A DNA stretch of 64,000 bases from CALGFI01 sp963786805 (GTDB lineage: Bacteria; Actinomycetota; UBA4738; HRBIN12). Position 1 is the first letter of the stretch. Each line of letters starts with the position of its first letter. The stretch spans positions 248,001-312,000 of the forward strand of contig CAWBAK010000004.1 in the NCBI GenBank assembly GCA_963786805.1, in the 5' to 3' direction. Positions 51,705 through 60,338 of this stretch are shown one piece after another. The translations under genes and the position numbers were made by a program. A model generated the notes under the pieces. The model was not told the DNA's origin, made no database searches, and saw nothing but the letters and a program-made list of their open reading frames with translations.

Positions 51705-52130
51705 ATGACCGAAGGCGACCGCCTGGCCGAGGTTCGGGAGCGGTTCGAGCGCTCCAGGTTCCACACGTCCTTCCTGGGTGCCCGGCTCGGGCGGGTCCGG
51801 CCGGGGGAAGTGGACGTGGAGCTGGAGGTCGGTTCCGAGCACCTGAACCTGTTCGGGACGATGCACGGCGGGATGATCGCCACCCTCGCCGACACCGCCA
51901 CGGGTCTGGCGATGCTCACAACGCTTCAACCCGGGACGACGCACCTGACGGCCTCGCTCGGCGTGACGTTCCTCGCGCCCGGGCGAGCCGGGGTCGTCAC
52001 CGCGCGAGGGCGGGTGCTGAAGGCCGGACGGCGCTTCGGGTACGCCGAGGCCGATGTGGTGAACGAGGCGGGGGACCTCCTCGCCCGGGCCACGGCGACC
52101 TTCACGATCCTGCCCGAGCGCGATCAGTAG
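51705..52130 (+). CDS. PaaI-type hotdog thioesterase
   Basis: A 141-residue hotdog-fold acyl-CoA thioesterase. The catalytic loop HLNLFGTMHGGMIATLADTA (about residues 46-65) holds the conserved HGG and Asp. LTASLGVTFLAPGRAGVVTA is the typical beta-hairpin. The acyl substrate is unknown; PaaI clears phenylacetyl-CoA intermediates, but no paa genes are near. ATG 51705 is 24 nt after a TACGGT box. Its end overlaps the convergent SCP2 gene by 7 bp. Confidence 0.88.
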   Translation: MTEGDRLAEVRERFERSRFHTSFLGARLGRVRPGEVDVELEVGSEHLNLFGTMHGGMIATLADTATGLAMLTTLQPGTTHLTASLGVTFLAPGRAGVVTARGRVLKAGRRFGYAEADVVNEAGDLLARATATFTILPERDQ

Positions 52131-52507
52131 TCGACGTCCATGTCCTGCATCACGCGGGCGAACTCCGTGAGCGCGCCCTGCAGCTGCATCAGGAGCGTCA
52201 TCGAGCCGTTGATCCTGATCTTCCCCGTCATGAACGCGCTCACCGGGTTCAGCTCACTCCGGGCGAGGGCGGCCGCCGTCTCGTAGTCCTGCTCGATCGT
52301 GGCATCGGCCTTGTCGGCATCGCCGGATCCGAGCTCGACCTTCCCGCCCGAGAAGCGGAGCCAGTACCGCTTCTGCCCCTCCGGCGTGGCGATCACGTTC
52401 TGGATCGTCGCGTTCGCGTTCTCCGAGGCCTTGGCGAAGGCCTCGGACGCGTTCAGGCGCTGCTCGAGCTCGGTGGTCCACTCGTCGGAGAGGAACTGAA
52501 CGGGCAC
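52124..52507 (-). CDS. SCP2 sterol-transfer domain protein
   Basis: A 127-residue single SCP2-like domain: KRYWLRFSGGKVELGSGDADKADATIEQDYET (residues about 46-77, given as landmarks) and the amphipathic C-terminal helix VSAFMTGKIRINGSMTLLMQLQ. Such proteins bind hydrophobic ligands, probably lipids or acyl-CoA. It overlaps the thioesterase 3' end; a lipid-related link is only suggested by position. Confidence 0.88.
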   Translation of the reverse strand: MPVQFLSDEWTTELEQRLNASEAFAKASENANATIQNVIATPEGQKRYWLRFSGGKVELGSGDADKADATIEQDYETAAALARSELNPVSAFMTGKIRINGSMTLLMQLQGALTEFARVMQDMDVDY

Positions 52508-52576
52508 GTCGGCCTCCAGTGTCGGCGGTTGGTTCCCGGAGTCTAGAGCCCGCCACCCGCCACCGAACGGTTCGCC

Positions 52577-53225
52577 TCAAGCGTCCTCGAACAGTTGCGG
52601 CTCGGTGAGATGGCGGACGTCGTTCAGGAACCGGACCTCGCGCCGGTCGCCGTCGACCCCGATCACGCTGATCGACGTGTTCTCCGGAAGGAAGAACATC
52701 TCCTGCTCGAGTCGGAGCAGTGGCGCCACGTAGGCGTTCACGACCCCGCCGTGACAGAACACGTACACGTTTCCCCGCGGATGCTCGGAGAGGGCGCGCT
52801 CCACACCGGCCAAGACGCGCGCCCGGAAGGCCTCCAGGTCCTCGGATCCCAGGAGCGTGCCGCCAGAAGGCTTCGTGATTGCGGAAGCTGTGGAGCAAGG
52901 CCTCATCGCCCCCGAGGATCTCTTCGAAGGTCCGGTTCTCCCAGTCGCCGATGAACGCCTCGGTCAGGTCCATGTCGTATCCGACACCGATGCCCGCCTT
53001 GTCCGCGTACGCGAGGGCGGTCTCGCGGGCGCGTCGAAGCGGCGAGCTCACGATCGCGGCCGGCGGGTCCATCTGGAGCAGCCGCCGCGCGAGGCGTTCG
53101 GCCTGGTCCCGTCCCTCCGCCGCGAGCGGCGGATCGTACTGATCGCCGCGCGGCGTCGAGGCGAAATCGTCGTTGTCCAGGTCCGAGCGTCCGTGCCGGA
53201 TCAGGTACAGGACCCGAGCCGTCAT
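52577..53225 (-). CDS. Histidine phosphatase family protein (one frameshift)
   Basis: About 215 residues after correction; phosphoglycerate-mutase-like phosphatase. The RHG motif is YLIRHGRSDLDN (about residues 7-18, catalytic His). SSPLRRARETA follows, and the second catalytic His is in VYVFCHGGVVNAYVAP. The frame breaks at about 52855-52866 by one extra base between HEAFWRH and LLGSEDLEAF. ATG 53225 overlaps the previous stop as ATGA. Part of a three-gene coupled operon. Confidence 0.88.
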
Positions 53226-53494
53226 CGCCGGCGGCCCCGCGTGCGGTTGAGCTCGACGCGCCAGCACCCCTCGTGCCAGTGGCGTCGCTCGTCGGGTGCG
53301 TCCTGCGGCACGACGACGAGGTGCCAGGTGCCCGGCCGGATCTCCAGGTCGCATCCGGGGCACCGGTACGGTTTGTCGCCGGTGAGCCGCCGCACGTCGA
53401 ACCCCGGCGCGAGCGCCCACGTCGGCGCCGCCGACTGCGGCATCCCCGACTGCGGGGGCGGGTCCTCGGGCGCTCGCCGGTTCTTCCTCGGCAT
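53222..53494 (-). CDS. Small zinc-ribbon-like protein
   Basis: A 90-residue protein with RCPGCDLEI (C44, C47) and HWHEGCW (His/Cys), a C-x2-C ... H-x-H-x3-C pattern suited to one zinc. It resembles a short actinobacterial protein often labelled ATP/GTP-binding without evidence. The basic ends suggest nucleic-acid contact, which is inference. It is linked by TGATG to the hydrolase before it and by ATGA to the phosphatase after it. Confidence 0.72.
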   Translation of the reverse strand: MPRKNRRAPEDPPPQSGMPQSAAPTWALAPGFDVRRLTGDKPYRCPGCDLEIRPGTWHLVVVPQDAPDERRHWHEGCWRVELNRTRGRRR

Positions 53495-54184
53495 CAGCGC
53501 GCCTTCTTCTTCGCGGCGGCGGCGACCCGCAGGACGAACGGGGCGGCGCGTTCGGCGAGCGCCATGCCGATCTCGCGATCGTCCGCCTTGGCGCCGCCCA
53601 CCTTGAAGGAGTGGCCACCGCCGTCCACGGGCTCGAGCGTGGCGCGGTCGCCGAGCTTTCGCACGACCTTCGCCAGCAGCGCCGGTGTCGCGAAGGGATC
53701 CTTCGTCCCCTGCACGAAGAGCATCGGCACCGTGATCCGGTACAGGTGTTCGTCGCGGATCCGTTCCGGCTTGCCCGGGGGATGCAGCGGATAGCCGAGG
53801 AACACGAGCCCGTCGGCCGGCATGCCGTCGGCGACGCACATCGAGGCGATGCGCCCGCCGAGTGACTTCCCGCCGGCCAGCACCGCGCGGCCCCCCGCCT
53901 TCGACGTCGCCGCCGCGAAGACGGCGAGCCACGCATCGCCGAAGGACGCGCTCGGGGTCGGGCGCACGCTTCCCCCGCTCCACGTAGGGGAAGTTGAACC
54001 GGAGGGTCGAGACCCCGGCGTCCGCGATCGCACGGCCGAACCCTGCCATGAACGGATGGTCCATCCCCGCGCCGGCCCCGTGGGCCAGGACCAGGGTCGC
54101 GACCGACCCCTTCGGCGCGATCCACGCGGTGCTCACGTTCGTGCCGCCGACGTCGACCGTGCCCCGTACCTCCGGCGATGCCAT
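53494..54184 (-). CDS. Alpha/beta hydrolase, KANL3/Tex30-like (one frameshift)
   Basis: About 229 residues after correction; a dienelactone-hydrolase-like alpha/beta hydrolase. VLAHGAGAGMDHPFM (oxyanion region, about residues 33-47), the nucleophile elbow LAGGKSLGGRIAS (GKSLGG Ser), FVQGTKDPFATP (Asp) and GGGHSFKVG (His) complete the triad. One extra base at about 53950 breaks the frame between RAPDPE and ASFGDAWLA. ATG 54184 is divergent from the DUF72 gene, with 17 bp between the starts. Substrate unknown. Confidence 0.85.
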
Positions 54185-54201
54185 GCCTAGAATCCTCGCA
54201 G

Positions 54202-54919
54202 ATGGCCGGAACCCTCTATCTGGGAACGTCGGGCTTCGCCTACGACGAGTGGAAGCACGGCGTCTTCTACCCCGAGGGGCTGAAGAACCGCGAGATGCTC
54301 TCGTACTACGCGAGCCGGTTCCCCTCGGTCGAGATCAACTACACGTTCCGGCGCTTCCCGACCGAGAAGTCCATGGAAACGTGGAAGAGCCGAGACGCCG
54401 GAGGGGTTCCGGTTCACGCTCAAGGCGAACCAACGCATCACGCACTTCAAGACGGCTGCGCCGACGTGGACGAGGACGTCCGGGACTTCCTGGATCGCGC
54501 GAGGCTGCTCGGCGACCGGCTCGGGACGATCCTGTACCAGTGTCCTCCCACGCTGCAGTACGACCGGGCGCTGATCGAGGCGTTCGTCGGGTACCTGCCT
54601 CCGCAGCCGACGGCGGCGATGGAGTTCCGGCACCCCTCGTGGATCGAGGCGAAGGAGCTGCTGTCCGAGCAGGGCATCGCCTGGTGCGTCGCCGAGACCG
54701 ACGAGAAGGATCCCGGGCCCGAACGACCTGTCGTGGGAGCCGTTCGGGTTCCTCCGTCTGCGCAAGACGGAGTACGACGACGACGAGCTGTCCGCCTGGG
54801 CCGAACGCATCCGTCCCGTCCTCGACTCCGGCAACGACGTCTACTGCTACTTCAAGCACGAGGACGAGGGCCACAGCACGAAGATGGCCGACCGCCTGCG
54901 CGCGACGCTCGCCGGCTAG
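54202..54919 (+). CDS. DUF72 family protein (three frame breaks)
   Basis: About 238 residues after correction, a TIM-barrel protein of unknown function (YecE-like). Start TLYLGTSGFAYDEWKHGVFYP (in part) is typical. One extra base at about 54394 leads to TPEGFRFTLKANQRITHFK, a missing base at about 54465 returns to DEDVRDFLDRARLLGDRLG and MEFRHPSWI, and one extra base at about 54721 leads to NDLSWEPFGFLRLRKTEY and the final YCYFKHEDEGHSTKMA. ATG 54202 follows TAGAAT (54188-54193) by 8 nt. Its stop shares CTAG with the glnD stop. Confidence 0.85.
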
Positions 54920-57403
54920 GTCGCGGGCGCGAGGCGAGCCTCGAGCGCGCGCTCGAGCTCCGCGATCCGCTCGGGATCGTCGACCTTGCGGCCGAGCTCG
55001 TCGCGGACGTAGAACGCGTCCACCACTCGCTCCCCGTACGTCGCGACCTTCGCGAGATGCACGTCGAGCTCGAGCTCGGCCAGCGTGCTCGTCACGTCGA
55101 ACAGGAGGCCGATCCGATCGGGCGCCCCGACCTCGATCACCGTGAAGAAATCCGACGCGCCGTTGTCGACCGCGACGCGCACCGGAACGTCGTGACGCGG
55201 CGGCGGGTAGTGCTTGCGCTTCTCGCCGACCCGGTACGCGAGCGAGAGCCGGCCCTCGATCGCCCGCCGGAGCGTCCCGCGGAACTCGCGCCACCGCTCC
55301 TCCCCCACCTCGGCCTCGAACGCGCCCTCGACCTCGAAGACGTCCACGGCGACACCGTCGTCCGTCGTGAAGACCTGCGCGGTCAGGATCGACAACCCCG
55401 CGAGCGACAGCGCCCCGGCGATCATCGAGAGCAGCCCGGCGCGGTCGGCCGCCACGATGGTCACCGCGTACGTGCCCGGACGCGCGCCCGGCTCGGCATG
55501 GGTCCGAACGTCTCGGACCGTGATCGCCGGCGCGATCAGCGGGTACTGCCGCGCGATCCGTTCGGCCGGGAGCGCGAGCAGGTAGCTCCGGGGCATCCGC
55601 TCCAGGAAACGGTCGACGGCTTCGGCGGTCTCGGTTCCGAGTGCAGCTCTGATCGCGTCGACGCGTTCGGTCAAGCGCTCGGAGGTCTCCGCGCCGACAT
55701 CGCCGCGCTCGAGCACGTGCTGAACCTTGGCGACGAGCTCGCGGACGAGCGTCGCCCGCCATGCGGTCCACGCGAGCGGTCCGGTCGCGCCGGCGTCGGC
55801 GATCGTCAGGAGGTAGAGCGCCGCGAGCCGTTCTGGATCGCCCACGCGCGCCGCGACCTCGAGCACGAGGTCCTCGTCGTCCAGGTCGCGGCGCGTCGCT
55901 GTGTCCGAGAGCAGGAGGTGCTCCGCGACCAGGAAGCCGGCGAGCGCCGAGGTCCCGTCGGGCACCCCCATCTGCGCGAGCGTCTCCTCCGCGATCGCGG
56001 CGCCGGCCGGAACGTGACCTCCACCGCCCGTCTTGCCGATGTCGTGGAGCAGCGCCCCGAGGCGGAGGGCCTGTGGGTCGCTCACGACGCGCACCGCCTC
56101 GGCGACGAGCGGCTCGGCGGCGTCGGGATCCTCGAGCAGGCGATCCATCCCCTCGAGCGCGCTGCAGGAGGTGCACGTCGACGGAGAACCGGTGGTAGGG
56201 GTCGCGCTGGGGGCGGCATCGGACGGCCGACCACGCGGGAAGGAACCGGACGAGCGGCGCCCACCCGGTCGAGCGTCTCGAGCGCGCGGACGCCCTTCGG
56301 TCCCGGTGGCGAGGAGGTCCAGGAAGGCGTCGCGCACGTCGTCGGTCCAGTCGACGCGCTCGGGCAGCGCGGCGGCGTCGATCTGGTCGAGCGTTCCGGC
56401 CGGCATCACCCCGTGTTCGCTCGCCACCTGGACGAACGCGCGCAACACGCCCGCGGGTGTTGCTTCGATCGTCGACGGCCTCCGACGTCCCTCGCAGGTA
56501 CCGGTCGAGGGCCGAGCGGGAGACGTGCTCGACCTGTCGCGCATGCTCGAACACCGCGCGCATCAGCCCGTCGACGGCCGGGAGGGCCGGCTCGTCCTCG
56601 AACCCGAGGTGGCGGGCGACCGTCGGCTGCTGCTCGAGCACGATCCGGTCGGTCGCGCGTCCGGTCTCGATGTGCAGGGCGCTGCGAACGCGCTCGAGGA
56701 ACTCGTCCGCGGCGTCGACGGAACCGCGCTCGGCGGCGCGGAGCAGTCCCACGTCCTCGAGCGGCTCTCCGACGGCGGTCTCGAGCCACCGGAGCAGCTG
56801 GACGTCGCGGAGTCCTCCGGCGCCCTCCTTCAGGTCGGGCTCCAGGAGCGAGGAGACGGAACCGTGACGATCGGAGCGCGCGTCCGCGTCCGCGCGCAGC
56901 TGTTCGGCGAAGGCGCGGGGATCGCGCCGAACGTCATCGAGCACCCGCCGTCGGGTGTCGTCCCACACCCGTTCGTCCCCGGCGAGGAGTCGGCCGTCGA
57001 GCATCGCCGTTCGAACGTCGAGCCGTTCGGCCGCGAGCGCCTCGGATGCCTCGGGCGTTCGGACACCGTGCCCGATCTGCAGTCCCGCGTCCCACAACGG
57101 GTACAGGAGCGACTCGGCGAGCTCGGATACCTCCTCGGGACGGTCGCCCTCGTGGGCGATCAGCAGATCGATATCGGAGTGCGGCGAGAGACGTCCCCGG
57201 CCGTAGCCGCCGAGCGCGACGAGGGCGACCCCCGCGGGCGGCGCGGCCGCTTCGAAGAGCGCTCGCAGACACCGATCCACCAGCTCGGCGCGCCGGCCGG
57301 CGGACCAACGGCCGTGATGACCGCGCGAGTAGGCGCGCTCGAGGGCGCCGAGCTCCTCGAGCAGCCGAGCGACGGGCGCCGGACGTTCGGCGTTGTCGGC
57401 CAT
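54916..57403 (-). CDS. glnD: [Protein-PII] uridylyltransferase GlnD (four frame breaks)
   Basis: About 827 residues after correction, normal for GlnD, the glutamine sensor that adds and removes UMP on PII. Nucleotidyltransferase: LVALGGYGRGRLSPHSDIDLL (in part; GGYGR and DxD, about residues 63-80). HD domain: LGALLHDIGKTGGGG. Two C-terminal ACT domains sense glutamine (VTIVAADRAGLLSMIAGALS and VIEVGAPDRIGLLFDVTSTL). Frame shifts by one extra base at about 56470, 56298, 56267 and 56164; between them the sequence stays typical (LVRFLPAWSAVRCRPQ, RDPYHRFSVDVHLL). It lies 4 bp after glnB, so they form one transcript. Confidence 0.93.
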
Positions 57404-57407
57404 CGCC

Positions 57408-57746
57408 TCAGAGTGCGTCGGGACCCATCTCGCCGGTGCGGATCCGCACCACCTGCTCGACGGGCGTGACCCAGATCTTCCCGTCGCCGATCTTGCCGGT
57501 GCGCGCGGCCTTCGTGATCTCCTCCACCACGCTCGAGACCTGGTCGTCGTCGCACAGGACCTCGATCTTGACCTTCGGCACGAAGTCGACCTGGTACTCG
57601 GCGCCTCGGTAGACCTCGGTGTGGCCGCGCTGACGCCCGAACCCCTCGACGTCGGTGGTGGTGAGGCCGGCGACGCCGATCCCGCGCAGGGCCTCCTTGA
57701 CCTCGTCGAGCCGGTGCGGCTTGACGATCGCGACGACCAGTTTCAC
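57408..57746 (-). CDS. glnB: Nitrogen regulatory protein PII
   Basis: A 112-residue trimeric signal protein reporting nitrogen, energy and 2-oxoglutarate status. The T-loop carries Tyr51 in YRGAEYQVDF, the uridylylation (or adenylylation) site. The ATP-binding B and C loops are visible as TGKIGDGKIWV and RIRTGEMG. GTG 57746 has GGGAGG 8 nt ahead. The gene for its modifying enzyme follows by 4 bp. There is no amtB or glnA beside it, so GlnB is used rather than GlnK, with some doubt. Confidence 0.95.
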   Translation of the reverse strand: MKLVVAIVKPHRLDEVKEALRGIGVAGLTTTDVEGFGRQRGHTEVYRGAEYQVDFVPKVKIEVLCDDDQVSSVVEEITKAARTGKIGDGKIWVTPVEQVVRIRTGEMGPDAL

Positions 57747-57786
57747 GGACCCTGCCTCCCGCAGCGAGTGGGGCGCCTAGCTTATG

Positions 57787-58713
57787 TCAGCGCGAAGCGT
57801 CTTCCCGCAGAAGCTTCTCGAAGAGGTGGAAGCTCCGGCGCTCGCGCATCCCCACCCTCTCGTAGAGCCGCGTCGCACCCGTCGGGTTCTCCGAGTCGAC
57901 GTTCAACAGGACCGATCCCACCCCGAGCTCGGCGAACCCCTCGAAGCTGCGGAGCAGCAGGGCCTTCGCGATACCCCTGCCTCGCCAGGCGCGACGGACG
58001 GCGACGACGTCGATCCAGCCGGCACCCTCGACGAGGCGGCCGAGCGCGGCGCCCACGACCTCATCGCCCTCGATCGCAAGTGGTGCCAGCCGTGGATCCG
58101 TGCGACCCATCTGCTCCACATGGAGATCGAACGGGTACGGCTCGTAGCCCCAGTGATCCTGGAACGCCTCCTCGATGGCGTCGAAGAGGGCGTTGGCGTC
58201 GGCGTCGTGCCGGTAGGGGCGGATCGCGATGCCCTCCGGTGGCGTCGTCGAGACCGGCGAGTCGAGATCGATCTGCATGTGCCAGAACGTCCGCACCTGG
58301 GCGTACCCGCGTCGCTCCAGGAGCGAGTTCGCCGGCCGATCGGTCGAGTTCACCGCGTTGTGGAGCTTCGGTGTTCGGACTGCGGCGGCGCGCCCCTCGG
58401 TCCACTCGACCAGCGCCGCTCCGAGGCCCCGACGACGATGATCGGGGTGCACGAAGCCGAACCCGTCCAGGGAGAGGCCGGGGTTGAGGCCGGACGCCTG
58501 CGCGTACGCGGTGAGGGTGCCGTCCGCCGCGTGGACCATCAACGTGCTCGACGCGTGGTCGAACGTCGGGGTGCGCCAGTCCTCTTCGAGATGCTCACGG
58601 ACCGGATCCTCGAACCCGACGTCCGCGCGATCGCACGCGTTGCGCAGCGCCACGACGGCGTCGAGATCGTCCCATGCGGCCGGCCGGGAGGAGTACCCCG
58701 CCGGCAGGATCAC
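57787..58713 (-). CDS. Tandem GNAT acetyltransferase
   Basis: A 308-residue protein with two GNAT domains in tandem, an architecture like mycothiol synthase MshD. Domain 1: FGFVHPDHRRRGLGAALVEW (about residues 84-103). Domain 2: VAVRRAWRGRGIAKALLLRS (about 225-244) and ATRLYERVGMRERRSFHLF. Both acetyl-CoA loops look intact. GTG 58713 overlaps the ku stop (GTGA), coupling its translation to the repair protein. Mycothiol synthesis is possible but not shown. Confidence 0.85.
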   Translation of the reverse strand: MILPAGYSSRPAAWDDLDAVVALRNACDRADVGFEDPVREHLEEDWRTPTFDHASSTLMVHAADGTLTAYAQASGLNPGLSLDGFGFVHPDHRRRGLGAALVEWTEGRAAAVRTPKLHNAVNSTDRPANSLLERRGYAQVRTFWHMQIDLDSPVSTTPPEGIAIRPYRHDADANALFDAIEEAFQDHWGYEPYPFDLHVEQMGRTDPRLAPLAIEGDEVVGAALGRLVEGAGWIDVVAVRRAWRGRGIAKALLLRSFEGFAELGVGSVLLNVDSENPTGATRLYERVGMRERRSFHLFEKLLREDASR

Positions 58714-59597
58714 CCCGCGGCGGCCTTCCTACGCGCGGGCTGCGCCTTCTTCGTCGCCGCCGTCTTCTTCGCCGCGGACTTCTTCGCGCTCGAGCGCCGA
58801 GCGCCGCTCGAGGAGGACGGCGTCTTCTTCTTCGCGGCCTCGACGGAGGCCTTGAGCGCATCCATCAGGTCGACGACGCGCGCAGGCGCGGCCGCGGCCG
58901 GAGCTTCGATCGGCTGGCCCGCGGCCTTGCGCTCGACGATGTCCATCAGCGCCTCGCGATATTCGTCCTTGTAGGCCTCGGGTTTCCACGGTTCGGTGAG
59001 GTTCTGGATGAGCGTCTTCGCCATGTCGACCTCGTTCGCGCGCACCTTCTCCTCGGCGTCGAGCGTGTCGAACTCGGCCGCGCGGATCTCGTCCGGCCAG
59101 TACATCGTCTCGAGGACGAACACGTCGTCCTTGAACCGCAGGGCCGCCAGGTGCTCCTTGTCGCGGAAGCTGACCTTCGCGATCCCGACCTTGTTCTCCT
59201 CGGAGAGCGCCTTGCGAAGGAGCGCATAGGCCTTCGCGCCCGTCTCCTCCGGGACGAGGTAGTAGGACTTCTTGAACAGGATCGGGTCGATCTCGTCGAG
59301 CTCGACGAACTGCGTGATGTCGATCGCCCGAGAGGACTCCACCGGGACCGCGTCCAGGTCCTCGTCGGTGATCACGATGTATCGGTCCTTCTCGGTCTCG
59401 TAGCCCTTCACGATGTGCTCGTAGTCGACCTCTTCGCCGTCGATCGAGCACACGCGCTTGTACCGGATCCGGCCCATGTCCTCGTCGTGGAGCTGGTTGA
59501 ACTTCAAGGACTTCTCCTCGGTGGCCGGGAACACGGACACCGGGATCGTCACGAGGCCGAACGAGATGGCTCCCTTCCACATCGACCTGGGTGGCAT
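58710..59597 (-). CDS. ku: DNA end-binding protein Ku
   Basis: A 295-residue homodimeric ring protein that binds DNA ends and recruits LigD in non-homologous end joining. The core (residues 1-255) starts PPRSMWKGAISFGLVTIPV and has YYLVPEETGAKAYALLRKAL and the ANEVDMAKTLIQNL segment. The C-terminal 40 residues are Ala/Lys-rich (SAKKSAAKKTAATKKAQPARR), like the DNA-binding tails of some actinobacterial Ku proteins. AGGAG lies 6 nt before ATG 59597. It is co-transcribed with the tandem GNAT; ligD is on the other strand 740 bp away. Confidence 0.96.
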   Translation of the reverse strand: MPPRSMWKGAISFGLVTIPVSVFPATEEKSLKFNQLHDEDMGRIRYKRVCSIDGEEVDYEHIVKGYETEKDRYIVITDEDLDAVPVESSRAIDITQFVELDEIDPILFKKSYYLVPEETGAKAYALLRKALSEENKVGIAKVSFRDKEHLAALRFKDDVFVLETMYWPDEIRAAEFDTLDAEEKVRANEVDMAKTLIQNLTEPWKPEAYKDEYREALMDIVERKAAGQPIEAPAAAAPARVVDLMDALKASVEAAKKKTPSSSSGARRSSAKKSAAKKTAATKKAQPARRKAAAG

Positions 59598-59721
59598 ATC
59601 GGACTCCTTCGTGGGATCGGACCTGCCTCGGCAGGGAAGATGGATTCTAGTCCTCCGGTCCGACAGAGCCGACAGGTGGGCTTGGGTTGACCGGGCGGGG
59701 CGGACGGGGTACGAACCCGCC

Positions 59722-60294
59722 ATGCGTTCCGCCCGCGCACTGGCGCTCGCCGGCTCGGTCGTCTTCTTGGCCGCCTGCACGGGCGGCGAGACGCAGGTCG
59801 AGGGGCTGCCGGACACCACCGGGGCGACAGGCCTCACCGCGGCGACCGGACCCACGGGTCCCACGGCGACCGGAGCCAGCGGTACGACCGGCGAGGTCCT
59901 TGGCGAGGCCTTCTCGCTCGACTTCGAGTTCCCTCAGGAGGTCGTCGGGCAGATCTCCGACTTCGCCTTCTTCACATGCAACGGACTCGAGGGGACGTGG
60001 CGCTACGTCTTCAACGCGGACTTCGGCCAAGGAATCGTCATGGACATCGACGCGGAGGTCGACATGGCCGGCGGAGACGGCACCCTCGTCTTCAGCGATG
60101 AGTTCACCGTCCCGGGCGCGGGCGCCGTCTCGTTCACCGACACGATCGAGCTCCGTCTGGTCGGGACCGACGCGCTCGAGGCGACGAGCGTCCTGGTCGA
60201 GGTGGACACGAACATCCCGGGGTTCGGGAACTTCCTCGAGACCTTCCGCGAAGGTGACATCCTCCCGATCGTTCCCGGCTCCGACCGCTGCTGA
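59722..60294 (+). CDS. Putative lipoprotein of unknown function
   Basis: A 190-residue exported protein. A signal peptide (MRSARALALAGSVVFLAAC) with lipobox LAAC is followed by a Thr/Gly/Ala linker (TGATGLTAATGPTGPTATG) and a beta-rich domain of about 130 residues with two cysteines (C88 region FFTCNG and the C-terminal Cys). No family recognised. The linker resembles that of the BMP binding protein. It sits between ku and ligD but its export makes a direct repair role unlikely. Confidence 0.72.
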   Translation: MRSARALALAGSVVFLAACTGGETQVEGLPDTTGATGLTAATGPTGPTATGASGTTGEVLGEAFSLDFEFPQEVVGQISDFAFFTCNGLEGTWRYVFNADFGQGIVMDIDAEVDMAGGDGTLVFSDEFTVPGAGAVSFTDTIELRLVGTDALEATSVLVEVDTNIPGFGNFLETFREGDILPIVPGSDRC

Positions 60295-60338
60295 GCTCTT
60301 CGGCTCCTTGAGCCACGCGTGGCGGCTACGCTGGCCGG

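Noticed and set aside
12618..57403. Programmed +1 ribosomal frameshifting as the cause of the insertions
   Set aside because: The sites share no slippery codon or downstream structure and lie in unrelated genes, including some with several sites. Consensus error is simpler.
57408..57746. Calling the PII gene glnK
   Set aside because: No amtB is adjacent, and T-loop sequence alone does not distinguish GlnK from GlnB.
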